13,535 nt of DNA from JBPESN01 sp051710625 (GTDB taxonomy: Bacteria; Pseudomonadota; Gammaproteobacteria; Enterobacterales; Enterobacteriaceae). The DNA lies in contig NZ_JBPESN010000063.1 of assembly GCF_051710625.1 (NCBI RefSeq), positions 1 to 13,535 of the forward strand, read 5' to 3'. The position numbers and the translations under genes were made by a program. The notes under the pieces were generated by a model that worked only from the letters and a program-made list of their open reading frames with translations, did no database searches and was not told where the DNA came from. Below are positions 1-6,670 of this stretch, piece after piece (position 1 is the first letter of the stretch; each line of letters starts with the position of its first letter).

Positions 1-130
1 CAACTGAATGGGAGTTATCCTTCTCAACATTGCACAACTATTTAACTAGAGGTACAGAACCATCTTTATACAGTGGTGCAGAGCATTGTATATAAGGAAC
101 ACGTCAGCTTGGGCTGGCTTGCATTTGGTT
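1..130 (+). pseudogene. 5' fragment of a Mu-like phage repressor gene, frameshifted and cut by an IS
   Basis: This stretch matches the reverse complement of about 10551-10679, inside the intact repressor gene of the second prophage, with only about five differences. It corresponds to residues 36-78 of that 192-residue protein, including most of the helix-turn-helix (NYLTRG, HVSLGWLAFG). One extra base within 64-70 shifts the frame, so the fragment was already broken or decayed independently of the IS. The coding match stops after the glycine codon at 127-129, and the IS911-like element begins at 131. The gene's start lies left of the window, and its 3' part is not found on the other side of the IS. 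Confidence 0.85.
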
Positions 131-154
131 TGTAGTGGCCAACTAAAACTGGCC
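131..154. repeat. Left terminal inverted repeat of IS911-like copy 1
   Basis: These 24 bases begin TGTAGTGGCCAACTAAAACT and pair imperfectly with 1312-1335 read on the other strand (TGTAGTGGCACACTGAATTT, then GGCC in both). The same end sequence recurs at 13386, marking the second copy. Confidence 0.85.
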
Positions 155-160
155 ACCGCG

Positions 161-961
161 TTAGCGTTTATATTCATGCGGCCTGAGTGCGCTGTAATAT
201 CCCACGATATAGTCGGTAATTTTATGAGCTGCTTCGCTGAAGCTTATGTGGCCCGTTACCGGTATCCACTCGTTTTTCAGACTTCTGAAGAAGCGCTCCA
301 TCGGACTGTTATCCCAACAGTTACCATGCTGACTCATGCTTTGTTTGAACCGGTAACGCCACAGCAACTGTCGGAACTGGCTGCTCGTATAGTGGCTACC
401 CTGATCGCTGTGGAACATCACTCCGGCTAGTTTACCACGCGTTTCCTATGCCATTTCCAGTGCTTTGATGGTCAGTCTGCTGTCCGGGGAGAACGACATA
501 GCCCAGCCCACCGGTTTCCTCGCGAACGGATCAAGAACAACCGCAAGGTATGCCCAGCGTTTCCCGGTCCAGATATACGTCACATCGCCGCACCATACCT
601 GGTTTGGCTCCGTTGCAGCGAACTGGCGCTCAAGATAATTCGGGATCGCAACATGCTCCTAACCCTCACGCTTATCCCTGTGCGTCGGCTGCTGACAACT
701 GACCAGCCCCAGCTCTTTCATGGGCCTGCCAGCGAGCCAGCCCCCCATGCGGAAGCCTCTCTGGGTTGCCATGGTGGCGATACTTCTCGCGCCAGCGGCA
801 CCATAACTGATATTGTGCAGTTCATAAACCTGACTGCGCAATACCGTTCGTCTGCCGTCTGGCCTGTCAGGACGACTTTTCCAGTATTTGTAACTGCTGC
901 GATGAACCCTGAACACGTGGCAGAGTATGGCCACAGGATAATGCGCTCTGAGTTTTCCGAT
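161..961 (-). pseudogene. IS911-like orfB (DDE transposase catalytic part), nonfunctional
   Basis: Reading leftward from an ATC codon at 961, the protein resembles IS911 OrfB: LRAHYPVAILCHVFRVHRSS, then YKYWKSRP. The rve/DDE integrase core includes MFHSDQGSHYTS and SPMERFFRSLKNEW, which carry the second Asp and the Glu of the triad. Two in-frame TAG stops interrupt it, at 659-661 (after KREG) and 446-448, where IS911 has a tryptophan after EMA. A 44-bp deletion relative to the copy at 13386 also removes the C-terminal GGLPPNESENRY region, so the frame ends early at 161-163 (..HEYKR). In IS911 this protein is made as an OrfAB fusion by -1 frameshifting. No active transposase can come from this copy. 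Confidence 0.88.
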
Positions 962-1263
962 TAACGAGAACTGTTCAGGGAGTCTGATATCAAGAGCGCT
1001 GTAGCCTTTTTTAATATTTTGTTTTCTATTTCAATGCGTTGTACCTTTTTCTTGAGCTCACGTATTTCGATTTGTTCCGGGGTTATGGGGGAGGGTTTTG
1101 GCGTTTTCCCCTGTCGCTCATCACGCAGTTGTTTTACCCATTTCGTCATCGTAGAAAAGCCGACGTCCATGGCTTTTGCTGCTTGCGCGGCGGTGTAATT
1201 TTAGTCGACAACCAGTTGAGCGGATTGGCGTTTGAATTCAGGACTAAAATTTCTTCTTTTTAT
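961..1263 (-). pseudogene. IS911-like orfA (HTH and leucine zipper part), nonfunctional
   Basis: The full frame is 100 codons, the length of IS911 OrfA: KRRNFSPEFKRQSAQLVVD, a stop, then NYTAAQAAKAMDVGFSTMTK. It ends ..LISDSLNSSR. The HTH (AMDVGFSTMTKWVKQL) and a coiled-coil segment (IEIRELKKKVQRIEIENKIL) are recognisable. Two lesions are visible: the start position is ATA at 1261-1263 instead of ATG, and there is an in-frame TAA at 1201-1203 where IS911 has a glutamine codon. An internal ATG at 1168-1170 leaves an open frame of 69 codons, but it lacks the front of the HTH region. Confidence 0.88.
1006..1012 (-). promoter_or_regulatory. A6G slippery heptamer for -1 frameshifting (orfA to orfB)
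   Basis: On the minus strand the sequence TTAAAAAAGGCT contains AAAAAAG in the phase used by IS911 for programmed -1 frameshifting. That shift joins OrfA to OrfB to make the OrfAB transposase. The site is intact although both genes around it are broken. Its role is known for IS911; here it is inferred from sequence and position. Confidence 0.75.
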
Positions 1264-1311
1264 TGGTGCACCCGTGTTGTTCTGAGGTGAGCATATCACC
1301 TCAGTTCAGAT

Positions 1312-1335
1312 GGCCAAATTCAGTGTGCCACTACA
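1312..1335. repeat. Right terminal inverted repeat of IS911-like copy 1
   Basis: Read on the minus strand it begins TGTAGTGGCACACTG and ends GGCC, partner to 131-154. This is the transposase-promoter-proximal end, since orfA reads away from it toward lower coordinates. Confidence 0.85.
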
Positions 1336-1497
1336 AACAACCGGTATCTCCGAAGGGGAGTAGCTGGAGAAGCTTGACGCCCGCCTTAGCTATAGATTTT
1401 GCAATCAAGTCTGGACTGTCCAAAATAGCCATTTTTTAGGGTTTAAGGGAGTCCAGAATTGTCTGCAAATTAGTCCAGAATATTTTGCATCGCTACA
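1336..1497 (+). other. Mu-like prophage terminus (right-end type, attR) with three end sites
   Basis: Minus-strand sites related to TTCTGGACT lie at 1471-1480 and 1450-1459 (21 bp apart), and a weaker one at 1416-1425. This close spacing resembles the R1-R2-R3 transposase-binding sites of the Mu right end. Reading inward from 1497 on the minus strand, the terminus starts TGTAGCGATGCAA and reaches the first site. Over 27 bases it shares 18 positions with the opposite terminus at 9905-9931, at the same distance from the site. A short open stretch after the IS (about 1340-1437, ..SKIAIF then TAG) may be the tail of a phage gene but is not recognisable. The 5 bp after the end are GTGAT, the expected target-duplication half. 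Confidence 0.65.
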
Positions 1498-1631
1498 GTG
1501 ATGGCACTCTTCCCACGGGTCCGTAGTGCGATAGCCAAACGCCATCGCATTCGTCGTGTGGGTAATACTTGCTACGGCGTTGTTGTTTTACCTTTCACGA
1601 CTCCCGGTTCGCCCCATCACCCGATGCCTTT

Positions 1632-3437
1632 TCACCTTTCCCGGGTTTGGCGTTCCCATTCCTTCAACCGTTTCTTAACCTCATCTTCCAGGCGTTCGCG
1701 CAGAAGCTGGTCCACATTAAGTTGATAATTTAACGCATCCCAGGAACCATACACCCGCAGCGGAATCGCGGTAGAGGTGAGCATGCTCACCAGTTGCTGA
1801 TCACCTTTCCACCCTTGCAGCACACGAATTTGAAGGTTCACATCACACTGCCGTGCCGGCAAATTCAGCGTGCCGTCACCGGTCAGCGCCAGCAAATCGG
1901 GGTCTCCCGCCAGATTGTCAAGACGCAGATTGCCCCGGTTAAGGGTGGCGTTGGCGGTAAGCTGACGGACTTGTGAATAACGCTCGGCACGCTCCTCGGC
2001 CCCCACATTATTATTGGTACGCGTTACCGCTCGTTGTATTAACTGCGAAATATTAAGCCCTTCCAGTTTGGCGTTATCCAATGTTATGGCCGCCGAGCCT
2101 TGCCAGGCGCGCGCGAAGTCGTTCGCGGTAAAGTTATGTCCCTGCACTTTTCCCTGCAAAGAGAGCTGGCCGGTCAATGTCTGGGGTAAGGCAAGCGCTT
2201 TCAGCAGCGGGCCAAGGGCGACACGTGTAAGCTGCGGCTGCAAATGGAACACCGGCTGCTCACCAGTGGCGTCAAGCGTACCCGGCAGATTGAACGTCCC
2301 TTCGCCAAGCTTTCCGGTAAAGGTGTTTAAAGTGAGCTGCCCGCGGCGGTTGTCCGCCTTCACCTGTAAATCGGTCATCGTCAGACCGTGATAGATAACC
2401 TTTTGGGCGCTCAAGTTAAGCTGCCCGCTAAAATCATTGAGATTGGACAGGGCATTATCCGTCGGGGCGCTGTTGGCAATGACCGGCCGACCGCTGCCGG
2501 CGTTTTGGTTTTGCACCCGCGCCTCGTTGTCATCGGTGGGCGGCTGCAAACCCAGCAGCATATCCAGATTCAGGGTCTTCGCCGCTAAATTAAGTTGATA
2601 TACCGGCTGTTCGCCCAGCCGGGCGCTTATCTGTCCGCTTAATTCACTGTCGTTAGCGCTGAAGGTTAACACACCAAGCGTCAAGGTTTGATTGACGGCG
2701 AAGTAATCGGCGTTGAAGGCTCCCTCACCTTCTATTCCCTGCTCCGGCAAGCCACTCGCACGTAGTCTGTAATTGAATTTATTCATGTGCGCGCTGACCT
2801 GACGCGGGTATTGACTCAGATCCAGACTACCGTTAAGCGAGACCGCCAAATCGCGCTGATCGCGATTAAGACGGCTGGAAAATTCGATACTCGCTTTGCG
2901 CGCATCGTCCTGTTTCATCTGCAAATTCAAATCGCGCAAATTAAGTTGCTCGTTGGCATCGCGCTGCCAGATAAGCAGACTGTCGGCGACCTGCAGGCTG
3001 CCGATATTCCACGACCAGCCGTTGCCTTCTTCAGGTTCCGGGGTGGCCACCGGCGCGATAGGCGCATTTTCAGGTTGCCGTGCCGCGCTGTCGGGGGTTA
3101 AGGTAATCACCGCGCCTTTCAGCATGACCTGCTTTACCAACAGTTGATGAGAAAGCAGCGGCCATAGCGCCACATCCAGGCGCATATTTTCCGCACTGAC
3201 CAGGGGGACCGTTGCGCCGGGGGCGGTGAGTTTCATGCGGCCTGCGAGGATGCTTAATTGCGGCCAGGCATGCCAGCGCAAATCACCCTCCAGCGCCAGA
3301 TGATAGCCGCTGCGCTGTTCTACTTGCGTGATCACATAGCTGCGGAAATCGTTGGGATTGATTAGCGCCACCATAGCCGTTAGTCCGGCCACCATCACCA
3401 CCAGTAAAATGAACAGCGTCGTCAGTAATCTTCTCAT
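1632..3437 (-). CDS. asmA: AsmA family outer-membrane assembly/lipid transport-related protein
   Basis: The product is 601 residues, slightly shorter than E. coli AsmA (about 617). It has a single N-terminal membrane segment (residues about 4-27, LLTTLFILLVVMVAGLTAMV), then the highly conserved INPNDFRSYV and WHAWPQLSILAGRMKLTA stretches. A long periplasmic body of AsmA/DUF repeats follows, and the conserved C-terminal IPLRVYGSWDALNYQLNVDQ. AsmA is anchored in the inner membrane with its bulk in the periplasm and affects outer-membrane protein assembly and lipid homeostasis; AsmA-like proteins are thought to move phospholipids. The start is supported by AGAGG about 6 bases upstream. dcd and udk lie upstream on the same strand, 45 bp from dcd, as in many enterobacteria. 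The frame is open throughout and looks functional. Confidence 0.95.
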   Translation of the reverse strand: MRRLLTTLFILLVVMVAGLTAMVALINPNDFRSYVITQVEQRSGYHLALEGDLRWHAWPQLSILAGRMKLTAPGATVPLVSAENMRLDVALWPLLSHQLLVKQVMLKGAVITLTPDSAARQPENAPIAPVATPEPEEGNGWSWNIGSLQVADSLLIWQRDANEQLNLRDLNLQMKQDDARKASIEFSSRLNRDQRDLAVSLNGSLDLSQYPRQVSAHMNKFNYRLRASGLPEQGIEGEGAFNADYFAVNQTLTLGVLTFSANDSELSGQISARLGEQPVYQLNLAAKTLNLDMLLGLQPPTDDNEARVQNQNAGSGRPVIANSAPTDNALSNLNDFSGQLNLSAQKVIYHGLTMTDLQVKADNRRGQLTLNTFTGKLGEGTFNLPGTLDATGEQPVFHLQPQLTRVALGPLLKALALPQTLTGQLSLQGKVQGHNFTANDFARAWQGSAAITLDNAKLEGLNISQLIQRAVTRTNNNVGAEERAERYSQVRQLTANATLNRGNLRLDNLAGDPDLLALTGDGTLNLPARQCDVNLQIRVLQGWKGDQQLVSMLTSTAIPLRVYGSWDALNYQLNVDQLLRERLEDEVKKRLKEWERQTRER

Positions 3438-3482
3438 ACGGTCCTCTTTCGTTATAACCCGATGCCACAGGACTCCGACGAT

Positions 3483-4064
3483 TCACTCCTTCTCAATCCG
3501 GCTGGCCCCGGCGCCTTGCTGATTGCGGTACTTGGCATCTTCACGCCGGTTATAGGGACGGGCCGCGTGACCGCTCAGCGGCTCAAAGCTCAGGGCGCCT
3601 ATCAACATGCCGGGGCGCAGCGCCAGCGGCAACTTACCTGAATTATAGAACTCCAGCACGATTCTACCCTGCCAGCCGGGATCGATCCGGTGTGCGGTCA
3701 CGTGTACCATCAGACCCAGACGGGCCAGGGAGGAGCGTCCGTCAAGCCAGCCGACCAGATCATCAGGCAGCGTAACCGATTCCAGGGTGACCGCAAGCGC
3801 CAGCTCACCCGGATGCAGGAAAAACGCTTCGCCTTCGGCCAGTTGGATTTCGTCGCTCATTACCCGGTCCAGCGCCGCGGTCACCTCATCTTTTGGCCCG
3901 CTAAGATCGATATACGCCGCGGTATGCCCCCGAAAAACCTGAAACTGGTTCCCCAGTCGCACATCCACCGTCGCCCCGTTAATCCTTTCTATTGGCGGGC
4001 GCGGCGCGATGTCCAGTCGGCCTTCATCCAGCCAGATCTCAATATCACGATCGCACAATCTCAT
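3483..4064 (-). CDS. dcd: dCTP deaminase
   Basis: The 193 residues match the usual length of enterobacterial Dcd. The enzyme deaminates dCTP to dUTP, the first step toward dUMP for thymidylate synthesis, in the cytoplasm as a trimer. Visible family features are MRLCDRDIEIWLDEG at the start, the SSLARLGLMVHVTAHRIDPG region with conserved Ser/Arg residues, and GRIVLEFYNSGKLPLALRPG, which holds the catalytic glutamate. The C-terminal YNRREDAKYRNQQGA tail closes over substrate. A purine-rich AGGGAGAG lies upstream of the ATG. It sits between udk and asmA on the same strand, probably as one transcription unit. No lesions are seen. Confidence 0.96.
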   Translation of the reverse strand: MRLCDRDIEIWLDEGRLDIAPRPPIERINGATVDVRLGNQFQVFRGHTAAYIDLSGPKDEVTAALDRVMSDEIQLAEGEAFFLHPGELALAVTLESVTLPDDLVGWLDGRSSLARLGLMVHVTAHRIDPGWQGRIVLEFYNSGKLPLALRPGMLIGALSFEPLSGHAARPYNRREDAKYRNQQGAGASRIEKE

Positions 4065-4095
4065 CGCTTGTCTCTCCCTAAGGGCGTGAAGGCTG

Positions 4096-4117
4096 GGTTG
4101 CCGCTACAACGGCAACC
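4096..4117 (-). other. Perfect 8-bp hairpin between udk and dcd
   Basis: GGTTGCCG and CGGCAACC flank a 6-base loop in the 80-bp gap between the udk stop and the dcd start. On the minus strand it is not followed by a T run, so it is not a classic intrinsic terminator. It might be an RNA processing or stability element, or a partial terminator within the operon. Function is inference. Confidence 0.45.
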
Positions 4118-4144
4118 GGTCAGGTCTCAAATACTACACGGGAA

Positions 4145-4786
4145 TTATTCGAAAAACTGACTGATTTTCGCTTTTAAAATGTCGATGGCAATCCGATTTT
4201 TTCCGCCGCGCGGGACAATGATGTCGGCGTATTGTTTTGACGGTTCGATAAACTGCAAAAACATGGGGCGGACGGTACGCTGATATTGCTCAATAACGGA
4301 GTCCATCGATCGGCCGCGTTCATTAACGTCGCGTTTCATGCGGCGCATCAGGCAAATATCCAACGGGGTATCAACAAAGATTGAGAAATTCATCTCCTGA
4401 CGCAGGCGTAAATCGGTGAGTAGCAGGATCCCTTCCAGAATGATGACTTTCTTTGGCCGCAGGTGGAGGGTTTCAGGACGACGGGTATGCTCGACATAAC
4501 TGTAGACCGGCATTTCAATCGGCAAGCCGGCCTTCAGCATCTGGATATGTTGAAACAGCAGGCTGTGATCCATGGCGCTCGGATGGTCATAATTGGTTTT
4601 GATCCGTTCCGTCATGGTCATGCCGCTTTGATCTTTATAATAGCTGTCTTCGGGGATGATGCCGATATGCTCATCGCCGACCTGGTCGCACGACTCCCGA
4701 TACAGCGTGCTGGCGATAAGACTTTTTCCTGAGGCGGATGCGCCGGCAATGCCGATAATAACGCACTGGTGGGGCTTGTCAGTCAT
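4145..4786 (-). CDS. udk: Uridine kinase
   Basis: The product from ATG 4784-4786 is 213 residues, exactly the E. coli Udk length, beginning MTDKPHQCVIIGIAGASASG. It phosphorylates uridine and cytidine to UMP and CMP with ATP or GTP in the cytoplasmic pyrimidine salvage pathway. The P-loop GASASGKS is at residues about 16-23. YYKDQ, NYDHPSAMDHSLL, the PVYSYVEHTR substrate region and RRMKRDVNERGRS are all present, and the end is the conserved AIDILKAKISQFFE. An in-frame upstream ATG would add 47 residues, but these are Cys/Pro-rich, unlike the family, and the family start is this one. Shine-Dalgarno is weak (AGG about 15 bases upstream). It is followed by dcd and asmA on the same strand. Confidence 0.96.
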   Translation of the reverse strand: MTDKPHQCVIIGIAGASASGKSLIASTLYRESCDQVGDEHIGIIPEDSYYKDQSGMTMTERIKTNYDHPSAMDHSLLFQHIQMLKAGLPIEMPVYSYVEHTRRPETLHLRPKKVIILEGILLLTDLRLRQEMNFSIFVDTPLDICLMRRMKRDVNERGRSMDSVIEQYQRTVRPMFLQFIEPSKQYADIIVPRGGKNRIAIDILKAKISQFFE

Positions 4787-4927
4787 ACAATCAAAGGCCT
4801 GATAATCTGAGTATGCCTCGACGGTGAGGCAGCAATTTACGCGGCAATTATAGGGTGCGGGGCAAGTACACGCCAGCATTACCGGGCCGCAGGGCAGCAC
4901 AGCGGGGTATTTTTTACCGCCGGTCAT

Positions 4928-5375
4928 GCTTTGCGCCAGCCAGGTTAAGACTATTCATGCTGGAGCTGCTATTGTCATATGGGTAAAGTAGCCCGTCGTG
5001 GCCGTTGGGCCGGCTCTACCTTATAAGGGATCCCATAAGTTGGCATTGGTTTACTTTTTTTGGCGACAGCATGCTGTTATTACCTTGCGCGGGCTTAATT
5101 ATGGGGGTTTTGCTGTTGAAAACGGATACCCGCCAGGCCTGCTAGCAATGGCTAATGCTGTTCTGTCTCGCCGGCGCCATTGTTTGCGCCTCGAAATTGG
5201 TCTTTATGGGCTGGAGCAGATAGCCCTTAGCGTGGCGTCGGTGACCAAAGTCTATACTTGCGATGACCTGCATCGTCCGTCCCCGGCGCTAAGGCCGGAG
5301 CGGGAAACGAAGCTGGCGCCCGCGAGTTAACCTCACACTTCGCACGCTAGCTATAAAACCTGGCGTGATAGGCCG
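4928..5375. other. Stretch without an intact gene between udk and mrp
   Basis: No intact gene is supported here. A plus-strand open frame at 4998-5330 (110 codons) has no recognisable family. Another plus-strand frame in the middle, 5041-5220, reads as the remnant of a membrane phosphatase (separate entry). The rest shows no clear promoter or RNA gene. Just outside it, on the minus strand, a short inverted repeat (GCGGTA/TACCCCGC around an A run near 4900-4920) lies ahead of udk. Confidence 0.5.
5041..5220 (+). pseudogene. Remnant of a PAP2-type membrane phosphatase gene (tentative)
   Basis: One plus-strand frame reads WHWFTFFGDSMLLLPCAGLI, then MGVLLLKTDTRQAC, a TAG at 5143-5145, and QWLMLFCLAGAIVCASKLVF followed by MGW before a TAG at 5221. 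The FGDSMLLLP element followed by hydrophobic helices is typical of the N-terminal part of PAP2-superfamily membrane phosphatases. The catalytic SGH and HxxxD parts are not found downstream, so only the front third remains. Orientation is opposite to udk and mrp, between which it lies. Identification rests on remembered family style, not a search. A chance hydrophobic frame is the alternative, but the continuity across the single stop argues against that. Confidence 0.5.
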
Positions 5376-6485
5376 TCAAACGGCCTTAAAAGCAATCTCG
5401 GTCGGGATCACTTCCCCCTGCCAGTAAAGTTGCGCCGCCACCTGGCCCGCGAGTTGACGATACATTTCGGTAAATTCACTTTCGGGGCGGCTTACCACCG
5501 TTGGCTCACCGCGGTCCAGATCCTCGCGCAGGCTGATATGCAGCGGCAGTTGCCCCACCAGCGCGCACTGGTACTGTTCCGCGAGCTTTTCCGCGCCGCC
5601 GGTGCCGAAAATCGCTTCAAGATGGCCGCAATGACTGCAAATACGCATGCTCATGTTTTCCACGATACCGAGTACCGGCACGCCGACCTTGGCGAACATC
5701 ACAATGCCCTTGCGCGCATCCGCCAAGGCGATATCCTGCGGCGTTGTCACCACCAGCGCGCCGGTCACCGGAATATTCTGCGCCAGCGTCAGTTGGATAT
5801 CGCCGGTGCCGGGAGGCATATCCAGTATCAGATAATCCAGCTCCGGCCACAGGGTATTGGTGAGCAGCTGCAACAGGGCTTTGCTGGCCATGGGACCGCG
5901 CCAGACCATGGCATTATCTTCGGTCACCATGTAGCCGATGGAGTTTGTCGCCAGACCGTGGGCCATAATCGGCGTTATATGTTGCCCGTCCGGCGACGTG
6001 GGTCGCTCGTGGGTGGTGCCCAGCATGGTCGGAATCGAGGGGCCGTAGATATCCGCGTCCAGAAGCCCGACGCGCCCGCCTTCTGCCGACAGCGCCAGCG
6101 CCAGATTGACGGCGGTGCTGGATTTGCCCACGCCGCCTTTGCCGGAGCTGACGGCAATCAGATTGCGCACGCCGCTTACCCCCGTCTGATCCTTGACCCG
6201 TTTCATAGTGGCAATATTGTGTATCAGCTTCCAGTCGATGGCGGTGGCGCCGGTCAGGCGTAGCAGCTCCGCGCTGACGCTTTCCTTAAGCTCGGCAAAA
6301 CCGCTTTGCCAGGCAAACGGCATGACCAGCTCAATGTGCAGCGTGCCGTCAAGCAACGCGCTGTGATGTAACGCTTTTAACACGGTTAAATCGCGTTTCA
6401 GCGTCGGGTGTTTGAAAGCGCCCAGCCCGCGGCTTACTTGCTCGCGCAGCGCTTCAGGGGTGGTTTGCGGCGTAAAAGGATTCAT
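5376..6485 (-). CDS. mrp: Iron-sulfur cluster carrier ATPase Mrp/ApbC
   Basis: The product is 369 residues, the same length as E. coli Mrp. It is a cytoplasmic ParA/MinD-type P-loop ATPase that binds and transfers Fe-S clusters. The order is an N-terminal MIP18-like domain (about 10-90, with LIHNIATMKRV), the deviant Walker A SGKGGVGKSS (about 113-122), LDADIYGPSIPTML, Walker B-like LDYLILDMPPGTGDIQLTLA, and the CxxC cluster ligand in MRICSHCGH (about 283). It ends QLYWQGEVIPTEIAFKAV. A strong AAAGGAG precedes the ATG by about 7 bases. It is divergent from metG, the usual enterobacterial pairing, with a 185-bp gap. A small GGCCGT/ACGGCC hairpin (5371-5385) overlaps the stop codon but lacks a U tract. 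Intact. Confidence 0.97.
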   Translation of the reverse strand: MNPFTPQTTPEALREQVSRGLGAFKHPTLKRDLTVLKALHHSALLDGTLHIELVMPFAWQSGFAELKESVSAELLRLTGATAIDWKLIHNIATMKRVKDQTGVSGVRNLIAVSSGKGGVGKSSTAVNLALALSAEGGRVGLLDADIYGPSIPTMLGTTHERPTSPDGQHITPIMAHGLATNSIGYMVTEDNAMVWRGPMASKALLQLLTNTLWPELDYLILDMPPGTGDIQLTLAQNIPVTGALVVTTPQDIALADARKGIVMFAKVGVPVLGIVENMSMRICSHCGHLEAIFGTGGAEKLAEQYQCALVGQLPLHISLREDLDRGEPTVVSRPESEFTEMYRQLAGQVAAQLYWQGEVIPTEIAFKAV

Positions 6486-6670
6486 CCCGGCTCCTTTGGG
6501 TTTTGTTTAGAGGATGAGTAACCATTAGCCTTAGCATAACAGAGCTCATCCACCACGGCGGAAAAAAAGTTCACCGCCGTGATGACAGGCATGCCGCTTG
6601 TTTACGTGAGGCATCGCTATCGGTTACCATCGGCTGCCCTTATGACACTTAACGAAAGCCTATTCCTACC
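6486..6670. promoter_or_regulatory. Divergent promoter region of mrp and metG
   Basis: These 185 bp separate two genes read outward, so both promoters must lie here or in the gene starts. I see no strong paired -35/-10 boxes; TATGCT on the minus strand about 40 bases ahead of mrp is a possible -10. The mrp side has a clear AAAGGAG ribosome site. The metG side has only a weak one in ACGAAAGCC. The call rests on gene orientation. Confidence 0.5.

Larger units (their letters stand above)
131..1335 (-). mobile_element. IS911-like insertion sequence (IS3 family), decayed copy 1
   Basis: The element has imperfect terminal inverted repeats beginning TGTAGTGGC at both ends. It carries the two-gene orfA/orfB layout of IS3-family elements on the minus strand. 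The protein remnants read like IS911 OrfA (TMTKWVKQLRDERQGKTPK) and OrfB (MFHSDQGSHYTSSQFRQLLW). Length is 1205 bp. Compared with the second copy at 13386 it lacks 44 bp near the left end, so the ancestral length would be about 1249 bp, which fits IS911. Both genes are dead. No target duplication is visible: the left flank ends ..GGTT and the right flank begins AAC.., suggesting the two flanks come from different insertion events. Family assignment is from recalled protein sequence, not a search. Confidence 0.9.
1..1497 (+). mobile_element. Right-hand edge of a Mu-like prophage remnant (rearranged)
   Basis: Three parts are visible: a fragment of a phage repressor gene (1-130), an IS911-like element (131-1335) and a phage terminus (1336-1497) with repeated end sites, stopping at the TGT-type end at 1497. 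Host DNA with asmA follows. The repressor piece is nearly identical to the intact repressor of the prophage that begins at 9905, so the two elements are related. The spacing of the end sites resembles a Mu right end, so the element should extend to the left of the window. Strand is given for that reading (left end outside the window, right end at 1497). The repressor fragment is in the opposite orientation to that expected, which points to an internal inversion. Confidence 0.65.

Noticed and set aside
1336..1440. Short coding tail between the IS and the terminus as a phage gene
   Set aside because: About 30 codons with no recognisable motif; could be the end of a right-end phage gene but cannot be supported alone.
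1498..1725. Plus-strand open frame at the start of the host segment
   Set aside because: It overlaps the 3' end of asmA antisense and is Arg/Ser-rich; no support as a gene.
4787..4927. Upstream in-frame extension of udk giving a 260-residue protein
   Set aside because: The extra 47 residues are Cys/Pro-rich and absent from the family; the internal ATG at 4784-4786 gives the exact 213-residue E. coli length and its conserved N terminus.
4998..5330. 110-codon plus-strand open frame between udk and mrp
   Set aside because: No recognisable family; a different frame in the same stretch gives the PAP2-like reading, so this one is probably a chance frame.
5430..6263. Long open frame on the plus strand opposite mrp (277 codons)
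   Set aside because: It is the antisense shadow of an intact, highly conserved mrp; its His/Arg/Gln-rich translation resembles no known protein.
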